Shown here: positions 51,469-62,625 of the stretch, piece by piece
How positions within the stretch are numbered: position 1 is the first letter of the stretch
How the letters are laid out: every line of letters begins with the position of its first letter
DNA from: Marisa cornuarietis
Lineage: Eukaryota; Mollusca; Gastropoda; Architaenioglossa; Ampullariidae
Assembly: GCA_004794655.1 (NCBI GenBank)
Contig: SMMW01000001.1
Location: 15,367,001 to 15,431,000, forward strand
Direction of reading: 5' to 3'
Length of the DNA: 64,000 nucleotides
Notes under the pieces: generated by a model
Told to the model about the DNA's origin: nothing
What the model saw: the letters and a program-made list of their open reading frames with translations, nothing else
The model's database searches: none
Made by a program: the position numbers and the translations under genes

Positions 51469-52827
51469 GTGAGAGAGAGAGAGTGTGTGTGAGTGTGTAA
51501 AGGAGAGTGAGAGAGTAGGTGTGAGTTAATACTGTGAAAGAGAATACATGTGTGCGAGGGAAAGAGTATGTGAGAAAGTGGATGTGTGTGTGTGTGTGTG
51601 TGTGTCTCCTCGTGCGCTCCATCGCTTGTGGGCTTTAGTTTTAGAAAAAGTCGTGTGTGGACTGGTTGTCTTATTGGGAACAACGACTGGACCAAACAAG
51701 TACTCAGTGAAGTATATTTACCAGACGGAAACTCAGACGTAGTTCAGTTTCTTATTTTTTGCTCTTAGGATCGATAATAAAATAACACAGGGTTACAACG
51801 ATTCTGTTTTTTGACATTCGTTCTCTCCTGATTTCGCCTTGAATGGTTTGTACACTATAGCTAGAGAAAAATGAAAAATTCTGATATTGGTTTTACACCA
51901 TCTTGACTAGAAGACCAATGCCATCAACGAAGAATCGACTGCCCAGCTCTGCACTGACACCTATTTAGTTTGGTGTCTTGTATTTTTGAGCTTTTAAGAC
52001 TTTTTTGACAAGGTAATAGGATATTTATTGTTTTCCCACTTGCCGCATCATTCGGGAACACTTGTGCTTTCTGTTAATATTTCATAAACATATTTTGAAC
52101 CTTTGGTTATATAATTAATTAGTTTTACAGATTTTGATGTCTCTAGCGCTATATTGTTCTTAATTATAATGTCTGCTGAACGAAAAAATTGTTTAATTAC
52201 CCTAGCATATGACATGTCTGTTGTGGCCCACATTTATTTACATCTACAAGCTGAGGGTATTTCTTTGACATAATATCTTTCCATTGGTGCTTAGTGGTAG
52301 TCAGCATCTTAATCCATGATAATTTTAGTGAATTTATATACTGGTAAATATGAGATATGACTAAACCTCCATTACGCAGATTTTCCTGTTTATCTTATCT
52401 GGTTTTCCATCCCAAATGAATTTAAATCTTTGAGGTTTTTGTATATGTGTGATGTAGATTATGTAGGTATGAACAGCATTGTTAAATTTTCGAAAAAAAA
52501 ATTGACTTAATTAAAATTAAATTTGTTCTGGAAATTAGTACAGAATAATAATTTATGTCTGCTTTTTTGGTAACAAAAAGTCAATAAAAAATCGACTGCG
52601 CAGATGACTTGCGACTTCTGAAAGAATGGATGCACCATAGACTTCTTTTCGTCCGTGCATCGTTATTTCTGAGCCAACAAGAAACAGAAGTCTACACACT
52701 TGTAATCGCTTTGCAAAATTTGCTTCTGTTGCAGGTTCCTGTCCAGGTGAGGTGTTTGGATGGGGCCAGAACAGTCGTCTTCAAATCCGCCCGTAGTTGC
52801 AGTTGCTCCATATGTCGGCGAGAGTAG
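43322..52827 (+). CDS. GPA2: GPA2, thyrostimulin / glycoprotein hormone alpha-2 subunit
   Basis: Secreted cystine-knot hormone subunit that pairs with GPB5 to activate an LGR-type receptor. Coding exons are 43322-43496, 51075-51250 and 52735-52827; donors are GTAGGT twice, acceptors GCAG, and phases agree. The product has 147 residues. Residues 1-41 form a signal peptide with an unusually long charged n-region and the hydrophobic core LMVAATIAVAALVGLA; Met20 is a possible alternative start. Ten cysteines (55, 69, 79, 83, 109, 110, 124, 139, 141, 144) match the GPA2 pattern, including CRGFC (79-83), AECC, and CSC near the end. IPDCVPF, NACRGFC, YAIPSP, ITSRAECC and FKSARSC are diagnostic. No N-x-S/T sequon is present. 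Exon 1 is far more GC-rich than its surroundings. Intron 1 is 7.6 kb with only microsatellites and no gene; intron 2 begins with a long GT/GA array. Confidence 0.95.
43599..43668. repeat. (CAT)n-(CGT)n compound trinucleotide repeat
   Basis: About eight CAT/ATC units change into CGT/GTC units about 100 bp after the first GPA2 donor. Any ORF here is composed of repeats. Confidence 0.9.
43914..43985 (-). repeat. AGCGCT-type interspersed repeat, copy 2 (short)
   Basis: AATAAT repeats, then TTTTTATAGCTCATATTTAC and the GAGAGCATGCTCTTAGCGCT core. It ends abruptly after TTAATTTGC, so only the 3' end of the family is present. It lies in GPA2 intron 1. Confidence 0.7.
45190..45480 (+). repeat. Purine-rich (GA-rich) low-complexity tract
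   Basis: Nearly 300 bp of strongly A/G-biased plus-strand sequence with imperfect GAAGA, GGAG and AGAGG motifs and no unit structure. It lies in GPA2 intron 1. The short ORFs here are low-complexity. Confidence 0.75.
47672..47717. repeat. (AC)n microsatellite
   Basis: About 22 CA units in GPA2 intron 1. Shorter CA/CGCA arrays follow at 47980-48020, and a GT/GTGC array lies at 48806-48858. Confidence 0.95.
51318..51602 (+). repeat. Compound GT/GA microsatellite region
   Basis: Alternating GT arrays (the longest at about 51431-51466), GC/GT steps and GA runs begin about 70 bp after the GPA2 exon 2 donor. ORFs on both strands here are repeat artefacts. Confidence 0.95.
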
Positions 52828-53022
52828 CGTCCGTTACATCCATTTGTCCACGATGGCCACTTGACGAAGAGGGCAGCCAGACTTGGAAGAATAGATTGCT
52901 TGCTGGGTCTAAATCACGCTTTCAAACTACTGAATTGTCTTGAATGCTCAAAGAAGTAAACCGACAAGAAAGAGAAATAACGGCTGTTTTTTTTACTGTT
53001 TGTTATATGCCTTCTTGTTCAA

Positions 53023-53028
53023 AATAAA
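53023..53028 (+). terminator. GPA2 polyadenylation signal
   Basis: AATAAA lies 196 bp after the GPA2 stop codon and is the first canonical signal downstream. Cleavage would fall some 10-30 bases later. Confidence 0.65.
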
Positions 53029-54477
53029 GACAAACATATTTCTTGGAATCTTAAATCCAGCAACGAAACCACAAGACTAAATCTTCGTAACTGCTTTTAC
53101 AAATTCGGTGGAAGGCTGTAGTATTTTATCTGTAGTCTGCACTACACCTTCTTCCTGTCTGCTAAAAGCCCGAATATACCTAATTACAATTTACATAAGG
53201 CACATACATTTCTGTAAATAAGAAACTGCTAACACAAGAGCGTTATGTTTTGGAATGACGAGAGGTAGTATTTTTATATTGCGAGCAAAAGATGACACAG
53301 TCTACAGAGTATCTTTGGGAGGCTTAAAAGACTCTGAAGATATCCATTATTTGTACACGTCAACGATGTAATATTTTTTTTTATTGTATCCTTCTATCTT
53401 TCACTCATCTTTTGTTTGTCTCTCTTCTAATTCTGTGGGTTAAGTAGCATTCAAAGCCAAAAATTCTTCAGGAAACCTAGGAGATGCGCAATTGACTGAA
53501 TATTTTACTTGTTAAAGAATTTTATTTGCATATAATATTACTCGTATTGACAAAAATATAAGGTTTCCTTTAGTTTTCTTAAAGCATTGTAAACAAACTG
53601 GCAAATCTTAGATTAGGGTCTCAACAGAAAAGTGGAAAATTGAAATCCTTCTCCTCTCTCCGTCTCCACCTCCCCTTTCTGAATCTGCTCCCAACAGTTA
53701 AGCTCAACATTATTTGTGTGGAAAGTGGATGAGAGTGTTCCTAGTCAACATCTACAAAAAAAAAACCTTCAACAAACTCCCCTTTGCAACGGCCGTGAAA
53801 GCATTAGCTAAGTCCATCAACAGATTCGTGAAACAGAGGTCAAATGATAAATGATTAAAATTTTCACTTTGTTTTGACTTCTAGGAAAATCACACACAGC
53901 TCATATAATCTGATGATCGCTGGAAAAGTCTCGGTTACCTGAATCTCTTGCATAAAAAAGCACACATGCCCGAGCTGACCAAAGTTCATGCTGTATTACT
54001 GAATAAAAAAGTCTGCCGGTTCAAGAAGTGAAGGGGCTGTGAGGAGGAAGCTGCTGCCGTCCTCCAACCACATAAGGGTCTGAATTTTTAAACGAAAAAT
54101 GAAAAGTGAATAAGAAAGGGGTTGATTTCCACCTCTCAAATGCCTTCCTCTATATAAAGTAAACAATTTACCGTAGGCTATTAGGTTATGAGACCCATTA
54201 TCTTTACCTCCATTATCATTACACCCATTGCATTTAATTTATTGAGAAATAGAGGCACAAAAGAACGCCAGTTGTGGACAGCTCTAAAATTGACAGCCTT
54301 CCTTAGTGCTCTCGTGTAAATGGATTGGCTGAAAAAAGACACACTGAAACCCCAAATACACATTACAAATAAATTTTTAATTTGACTTGCAAATCTTACT
54401 CAGGACAAAGCAAAACTAGGTCAGTCAGAACCGAGACAAATTAAGTATCCGAAGTAGGTGGGAATAGGCTACAATTA

Positions 54478-55010
54478 ATAATAATAATAATGAAGATTTT
54501 TATAGCGCATATTCACACTCATAGAGAGCATGCTCTTAGCGCTTAAAACGAGGAAGAGACGTGGACTAAATGGATAGAACACGAGGGGCGTAAGAATAAA
54601 CGACATTAGTGACGACAAACAGAAAACAAAGATAGAAAATACAAAAAGGCACCAAGTAACAGGAACATTGTGATTCTGCAGAGAAAGATGGTAGAAAAGT
54701 AGGAAGAGCAGAAGGGGGAGGGTAAGAAGGACGAGCATTGTGTGGACTGTGTTAGGAGTAATGCTCAAGGAAGAGTTGCGGTTTCAGTGCAGATTTGAAA
54801 GATTCAGTTGTAGGAAGGTGGCGGATATGGAAAGGAAGAGAGTTCCATTGTTTTGCTGCACATTAACACAAAAATCCTGTGACCATATGTTGTTGTTCTG
54901 GTGACAGGAACAGTTAGGATATGGTCATCAGAGGAAGAGCGGAGGTTTCTGGCCGAGATGTAAGGGAAGAGAAGTTCCGAGAAATAGTCAGGGCAGGAGC
55001 CTGCAAAGAA
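54478..55010 (-). repeat. AGCGCT-type interspersed repeat, copy 3 (longest)
   Basis: Starts with AAT repeats, then TTTTTATAGCGCATATTCAC, the GAGAGCATGCTCTTAGCGCT core and AAAACGAGGAAGAGACGTGG, and continues about 400 bp further to near 55010. With (ATT)n as the 3' tail, the element reads on the minus strand. The first ~300 bp is shared with the copy at 58562-58810. No RT motif was recognised, so it could be a SINE or a LINE 3' end. Confidence 0.7.
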
Positions 55011-55065
55011 GTTAATTAATTACTTTTTGGTAAAATATATCTTTTGTTGACGCGCTTTCCTGCTC

Positions 55066-55068
<3 letters not shown>

Positions 55069-55112
<44 letters not shown>
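55069..55112. repeat. (GT)n microsatellite, about 22 units
   Basis: Pure GT array immediately downstream of repeat copy 3. Confidence 0.95.
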
Positions 55113-55117
<5 letters not shown>

Positions 55118-58004
55118 ATGCTCTATTGTTAATTTAGAATAAGTGTCCCCTTTATATTGTGTTTAAGAAAGATGTTAGGAAATTTCGAGGCCCCAACCAC
55201 GTTCGTGCTTATTGTTCACCGATCGCAAAAGCAAAGAAGACAGGATTCTTAACGATTTACTCCCCGGTCAAAAACCTAGAAACTCATTTCACTTAATAAG
55301 TTTTGACTTACATGATACACGATCTATTTTCAAAGAAAGTATAGAATTTCATCTAGACAGATGTGAGAACGTTGAAGAGTAAGCGAACCAATTTGTGACC
55401 AGAAACCCAAGAAAGAGAAGAACACAAGCAACCACCAGAAAGGAGAGAACGTAGTGAGATGGAGACAGCACACGTGTTTACACACTCACACGCACACGAA
55501 GACACACACACGCTCGTGCGCCTGAACACACATTTTTAAAACCGACTTAGTCTTCTCATTTATATTAAAGAAAGATGAAAACACTCTAAGCATTCTTGTC
55601 TACAGTATCTTGAGTTCTCTAATGACGACGAAATACAGGAAGAGTAAAGCGATGAAGAGTCAAAGAGAAACTCGAGAAAGATGAAGCCTTTGGCGACAAA
55701 AAAAAAGTTACGAAGATGGCGACAACAGCTAGTACAGAAAAAAATCTCTTCATTAGAGAGCACCAGAGGGAGCCAACTTCGGCTCTACATAATACCATTC
55801 TCCAGAAGTCAGATCGAAGATGTGACATCGATTAAGTTATCTTGAAATACTATTAGTCAGTGGATGGACCATAATCCAGTGACCAAAATGAGGGCAGAGC
55901 AGAGAGAGGGGAGCAGGGTTGGGGTGTTCCTGGGACAATCAGATGTGTCTTTGGCGTGTTTACGAAGGTATAATATGTACGTGCTATGGCTTCACCACCG
56001 GTTTTAGCCCTTCCCTTAGGTAAGTGCGACGTCTGATGCGAAGACAGCCGCAGCAAAGTTTAACAGGAAACATAAAAGAACTGTCGAACAGAGAGTTATT
56101 TATCGTCTTTGCTGTTGAAGAAGCACAGTCAGCATTCCCAGCCTTCTGATTATTTTATTGGGAATCAAGGCCAAAAGAAGGCACTACTTCAGTAATTGGA
56201 CAGCTCTTTTTTTTCAATAGATGCTGAGAGAGAATGATTAAAACGAATTCTTAAAAGATATTAATTCTAAAAAAATGATGAGCTCAGAATGACTCATGAT
56301 TAAGGAAACTTTTAGCAAACACGCAAGATTAGGCCAGGCTTGGGCCAAGCTTGGGGATATCGTGTAATCTTGGTCTGCCCAATGCCAAGCAGACGCTAAG
56401 CAAAAGCCGGCGTACCCGATACACGCGCGTCGTTATCTGGTGATCAAGAGATTGACAAAACCCCTGTGGGACCAAAATTTGTGCTTAACCCTGGCTGCCG
56501 AAATTTAGCTAGTCTCCCTGTCGTGCATATGAATGAATAACTGTCGAGTCTTCACCCTCGCTAAAAGTATATGTACTTCATTGCATAATTATTGCTTTTT
56601 TAACAAGGCTGACTGTAAAGAAACTGATAAATATATTTTTATACTTAATAAATATCAGATTATCAAAAAGTACATATTTTTAATAGTCACTTTAAAAACG
56701 CATACTCTAGCCACTTGGCGCCAATCTATTTTTAATGTATGTCTATAAAGCATTCGGATAATTATTTTTTTCGTCTGCATATTTCTTCATCAGTTTCCAA
56801 CATTCAGGTATTAAAAATTGAGGTTTGTTAAGCAGTGTCGTAAATTTCAATGAAAATGCTTTGCCAATCAAAGAGGAATAAATCAAAAGAACTGTTAGAA
56901 CTCAAATGTAGTGTACCCTATATAAATATACTAATGTTTTTTATATTCCAAATAAAGTTATTGTTTATCGGTCAGTCACAGAAAAAACTCATGCACGTAT
57001 TAATATTACAGTGATATCTTGATCCCTGCTTTATTATTGCCACAAAATGTAAAACTATCACTAACGTTTAAAGAACAACAGCAGCACAAGAAATAAACAG
57101 AAAATTCTAGCTTATTATTTTAGATATCTATGTGGACGAGTGCAATGTGAAAATTCAAATCTCTAATCATGTTAAGTGTGTATTTTGTACATCTGGAAAT
57201 CTTAAAACATGGGAGGTTGAATTTCTTTATAATTCTATTTTCTTATTTCAATAGACAAAAGACTGACTTGATTCTGCCCACATCTTGGAATAGGAGATGG
57301 GGGAAAGTATGACACAGTACATCATTTGCGTTTTCAATTTACAGTGACAATAAAGCATGATTACAAAAGAGCTACATTTCATAATAGCTGATAAAGCTCT
57401 ATACATAATGCTTATGAGAGATAAAAATGTTTGAATGTATTCATCTGTTCTCCAGTAAGACAATTTATAAAACAAAACAGACAATCACGGTTTAATAATG
57501 CATATAATGCTCAGTTGACAGCTGTACTTTTTTTTCTTTAAAATCAGCTCTAGTTTCATATGATGATCAGTCTCGATCATCATTTACCAAATTTGTTTTC
57601 TACAAAGAATCACTCCCAACCAATGAGAAACTTAAAAAACCTTCGGCACTATTGAGACCTGATGGATTTAAAAACTTAATCCAAAAGTTTATTCAGCCAT
57701 TTTGTGGCTTGCTGTCTCTTCATAACCACCAGTGCTAGGACCATCTACATTAGCGACTGTTACCGATGTCAGGTTCTACTTGGACATCTAGTTCATGTAT
57801 TTAGAGAATTGAAAGTTTTTTTTTTTGTTTTAAGCAGAAAAATACTTAATCTCATCATTAATTAATTCTCTTAAGGAAATGGGCATACAAATAATCTTTG
57901 TTATTTTTCATGGAAAAACTCTTTGATTGACCTAAATCAGTGGCAGATGAACTGCTTAGAATTCAGAGCATGCCTTTGTGGTTAGTGTTTTATATTTCAA
58001 TAAA

Positions 58005-58007
<3 letters not shown>

Positions 58008-58038
<31 letters not shown>

Positions 58039-58040
58039 TA
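58008..58040. repeat. (ATT)n trinucleotide repeat
   Basis: About 11 ATT/TTA units following TTTCAATAAACATT; possibly the tail of an older retroposon. Confidence 0.85.
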
Positions 58041-58561
58041 CTGTTTTGTGCTGGTTAATATATTAAGACATTAGGAATTTGATTTATGGTTGTAATATCT
58101 GAATGAAAAAAGCTTTCTAATCTTGTTTCTGTGTTTCTTTACATGCAAAAACACTTTGCAAGTGAATTTATAGAAGTGAGAGTGGTAGTGATAACCTGTC
58201 AACTGATAAAAGTTTTAACAAAAAAATTACCAAAACAATTGACACTTAAAGCATCTGGTTGCATCTTTATTGTATAAAACGAAAGAGATTATTACTACAA
58301 AAAGTAATTCTTTGGGTAAGAAGTAGGATAAATAGAGATCAAGTGCCACTAAAATATCGTTGGACTGAAACTGGGCTTATATTGGGGCAAGATGGGCTTT
58401 ATATGTAATGCTAGAATACAACTAGGTTTGGGCCAATTTTGAACCAGTCTTGGGCCAAGGTGAGTTATACATTGGCGCTTTTGGAGAGCCAATCCTTTGC
58501 CATCACTGGGCCCATCTCTACTTCCAACTTTGGCCAATATTGCAACCAACGAAATAGCAAT

Positions 58562-58810
58562 AATAATAATAATAGTGAAGATTTTCATAGCGCATATTCA
58601 CACTCATAGAGAGCATGCTCTTAGCGCTTAAAACGAGGAAGAGACGTGGACTAAGTAGATACAGAACAAAGGGGACGAAAGAAAACGACAGTACTGACGA
58701 AACAGAAAACAAAAGGCATCAAGTAACAGGAACAGAGAAATATAGTGATTCTGCGAGAAAGATGGGTAAAGTAGCAAGAGGGAAGGGGGGAGGGTAAGAA
58801 GGACTAGCAA
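58562..58810 (-). repeat. AGCGCT-type interspersed repeat, copy 4, nested in another repeat
   Basis: Begins with AAT repeats and GAAGATTTTCATAGCGCATA, then the GAGAGCATGCTCTTAGCGCT core and AAAACGAGGAAGAGACGTGG, closely matching copy 3. The flanks on both sides carry GGGCCA-type phrases (58370-58545 and 58850-58860), so it seems to have inserted into an older repeat. Confidence 0.75.
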
Positions 58811-61800
58811 TATTAGAGCTAATGTAACACCAAAGCATCGTTAATGTTGGGCCAGTCTTAGTGTATCTATGTAAAGATCGTCTTCTTAATCAATAAATCA
58901 ATATAAAATATAATGAACATTTCTTATTACTGTAAGGACACCCTGATTGTGAGTAAACGAAGGTACGTTTACGTACAAGAAGAAAAAGAGAAATTTTTTG
59001 TCATTGTTTGTTTGATTGTCCGTTTTACGTGGCTAGTTAGTCAAATCCTCAAGGATTTTAAGAAACAGAGGGAGGAGGACATTTATTTCTTCTTCTCTTA
59101 TCACTTTTTAGCTCTCTATCGCGCGTGTGCTCTCTCTCTCGTTCTCATTCTCTTCAATATTTGTTCCCTGTTTTCTCCTCCTTTTTTCATTTCATCGTCT
59201 TTTTCTTTCTCGCCGTCATTTCTCGCTTTTCAGTGCCACCTTTCCCTCTTGGGGCCCCTGATTTTTTTCCTATGCTGCTGGGACATTGCATCATAACACA
59301 CGTGGGTCCCACTAAATTACACTCAATGTAAAAGCAAAATGTCCGAAAATATCAACTGCTTCATATTTGATACTTGTTAAGCCTCGAACCTTATTGTTTT
59401 GATCTGTTATACTATTTTTATGTCCTAAAGATTATCCTCCAATCCCTTAATCACATTTTGTGCTTTTTAACTCCATAAGCTCTTATTTTGATTTGTTCAT
59501 ATGCAGTGATATTTTTATATCACCAGAGGGCTCTTTTTTTAGCGAGTATAATTAGCTCCAGATACTATTTCTTAGATTGAGAGCGAAGAGCATCTTTCCA
59601 TTTTTGGAAATACAAAAAATTTTGTACTTTTTTGGGTGTATTGCCTTTATTAAGGAGGAGTTGTGTGTGTGTGTGTGTGTGTGCGTGCGTGTGAAATTTA
59701 TGTTTTGATACCACGACCCAATCATACGTTTTGGATGTAGAATGTGGAGTAAAGTCTATAAAGTCTGTTACAAAAGTAGTGCGATGACAATGCTTTGATT
59801 AAGTCTATTGATAACAGTCATCAAGGCTACAGCCAACGGGGGGAACTGGAATCACAGGATATTTAGACGTGTGCACCCTGAGTAAATCTCGATTATTTAC
59901 ATTTTCAATTGCTTCGTGATAATCGTTGTAATATATGTGTATAGATCCTGTACGATATGTGCCTCAGCTGCTTGATACAGATGGATAAAAAAACACACAA
60001 TGCAAGAAATGCATTCAAGAAAAAGGAAAGAAATTTAAGGAACGATTGGTGATAACAATTCTGACAGCGAAGGGATTAAGGCACAGATCTCTTTACCACT
60101 AGCAAAGATGAGGTTAAACATACAGCCATTTATCTCAACCAATAGCCAGGAAGTGAAAACATACAGTGATTGACCCTCTAACATCTGGAAAGTTCCGCGG
60201 CAAAGAACAAACTGCGTCACAGCGACTCTGAAAATAAAACCCCGTTCCACGTACCGTTTGAACCGAAAAAACTGCGAGGGACGGGATAATACATCTTTCA
60301 CGCTACCACGATCTCATTTCATCGCCCCAGCGTGAGAGAATCTATATCGCCGACTGCAAACAATGGCTATTATTCAACCACGTTTCCGCTCAGCTTGACC
60401 AACGATTTTTAGCCGTCGTGCATTATGGGAAATAGTAACGCCTAGTCCGACTTTCGTTTAGAAAGCACCTCGTCAATGGTGGGGGTGGGGGTGCGGGGGG
60501 GGGAGAGGATAGTCCCGCCCGCTGCACTCGTATTAATAAAACAGAAAATTGTTGATGGGAGGTGTAAGCGTTTCCTTTGTGATGACCCGTATCCCCTTTT
60601 GGGACCGAGGCTACAATTTTCAGTTGTTGCCGTGAAATAGCGCAGGCCTCTTCATATCCTAAAGCAGTTCGAGAAAAACAAGTGTCCCTTGGCGATTGGA
60701 GCTATTTCGTCTACCGTTCATTATTGCTCCTCGTTGAGCCTGACCTCACTTCCGCCCGCTCAATTTCATGCGGTCAAGCACAAAGGCGCCAGGTTTCCGG
60801 TATTCTAAATGAACGAGCTGAGATTAAAATCGTAGCTCACTATAACTCTCATTTATTTACTTTTTTGTCGTTATTGACCGAGGCTGGGGCAGAGTACGGA
60901 TTGATTTTTTAAAACTATTTCTTTTGATTAAAGCGACGGCCTAGATAAGAGGGTCGAGATAGAGGATAATTGTGTGATAAGCTTCTAAGTAAAGTAGGTT
61001 AGAATTGTTTGTTTGTGTAAATACTCTGCAGATTGTCGACATCGCTCCTCCGCTGTTGTAAAATTGAGAAGATGCAAATAGGTTACAAAACGATTAGGTA
61101 ACTTCATACTCTTGGGATCGACTCCCCACAAAAAAGTATTTTCATGATAAAATAAACAAATGTTAGCATTATTGTCTGTCTTCACAAAAAAGAAACCCCA
61201 GAAAGGTCCTTTAAAGGCTTTTATACTTAAATTTCTACGAACTTTCATGGACATGACACTTTCTAACTAAAACTTGGAATTTATATTACAACATATACAT
61301 AAATCTGCATTGCCAAGCTATTAAATAACCAACACCAGAATTGAAAAAAAATATCTGCTTCGCTGAGACAATAGTATCACCTGGTATCTCACCTGGTGAT
61401 GGCGCCTAATCTTAGATCACTGTTAGTGTTTCGGAAAAAGATAATGGTAGATGGTCTTTAGGGCCAAAATGTCATGTAAATTTGAGAATAATGAAAAGAT
61501 AAGTGACTGCTTTAAGCAGCACAACTCTCCATGGAAGAATCTTGAAAATGAACTTAACAAATATAATCTCAGACGTAAGAAATTTCACAACCTAAGGAGG
61601 TCGTGACTATTTTTTTTAATTATAGACGAATCAACCCTAAAAATATGGCTGAAAATTTTTATCTTATTCCAAAACAATTTTAGTTAAAACGTTTCAAAAT
61701 TGTGCTATGCACTTTGATAACATAATCTACATAAATTGTAAGCCTAAAAGTGTTTAAAATTAGAAATATGTTGTGTAACTGGCCCCAGGCTTCTTGAGTT

Positions 61801-62566
61801 TATGAACTTAAGCCCAGTGAAGCGTCAACCGAGTAAAGACAAAAATCAACTGACAAAGAGGGAAAGGTTATGAGAAAATGTCTAATGCCTACACGTGCAT
61901 TCTTATTTTTCACTTGATGCTTCTACTCGACACTTGCACTTTTTTGCAAACCAGGACTTCAGAATAGGCTTTTGTCGACGATGGCTAATTCTGACGGACT
62001 CTTGTAATCTTGCCCCACCTACATCCTCTAGCAAAATGTTTCAACTAATATGGAAAGTCTTTGGCGACTTCTTATTATCACCATGTGATAGTGAATATTT
62101 TCTTCTTTTTCTCTTATCGATAGAACCGATTGAAGGGTGTTTTTAAGAATATCACCTTCTAAATTTTCATGGAACAGAACCATCTGTCGAGGATCTGAGT
62201 AGACTACCTGCAACTGGGAGAAAAGGGCGAAGACTGTTTAAACATGGGAAAGGAAAAAACTGAATTTGTACGTTTGTGGAAACCATTGCTGGGAAAAGTA
62301 GACAACGCCGTTGGCCTGGAATCGGAAAAAATCCCGTAAAAACTCAAGAGTTAACCTAATTGTATACAGTAAACACAGCAGGAGCCATCGCTTGGGGACT
62401 GGCAGGAAGGGAAACAAGATTTCGATTTTTTAAAGTCTCAGCTAAAAAATTTCGCGTATGCAAGAAAATGGTGAATACAACCGTAATTATCTATGACAGA
62501 GAGTAAAGCACATAACACAAAATATACTTTTCAAATAACTTAATTTTCTCTAACTTGCTCACACAG

Positions 62567-62625
62567 TTGAACACGAGGACCATGGGTAAAGAGCGTGTTC
62601 GTGAACTGTTTTTCTTTCTTATCTG
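62567..62625 (+). CDS. First coding exon of a secreted protein, candidate GPB5
   Basis: A pyrimidine-rich acceptor ending CACACAG precedes 62567; ATG at 62582 in a good context (ACCATGG) opens a frame MGKERVRELFFFLIW; the exon ends TG|GTAAGT, a consensus donor, at 62625. A short basic start followed by a run of Phe, Leu and Ile is the beginning of a signal peptide. The exon lies about 9.8 kb downstream of GPA2 on the same strand. GPB5, the beta partner, is adjacent to GPA2 in many invertebrates, so this is a reasonable candidate for its first coding exon. No cystine-knot sequence follows before the window ends, so the identity is inference; another secreted protein is equally possible on sequence alone. 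Confidence 0.4.

Larger units (their letters stand above)
52828..62566. other. Gene-poor region downstream of GPA2
   Basis: After the GPA2 3' untranslated region this stretch contains AGCGCT-type repeats (54478, 58562), a GT microsatellite (55069), GGGCCAA-type repeat DNA (about 56330 and 58370) and ATT repeats. No coding exon was recognised. A CpG-richer block at about 60180-60830 could be a promoter of the downstream gene. Confidence 0.5.

Noticed and set aside
51279..51695. ORFs rich in His-Thr repeats (also 38278-38967 and 40231-40461)
   Set aside because: Translations of CA/GT microsatellites only.
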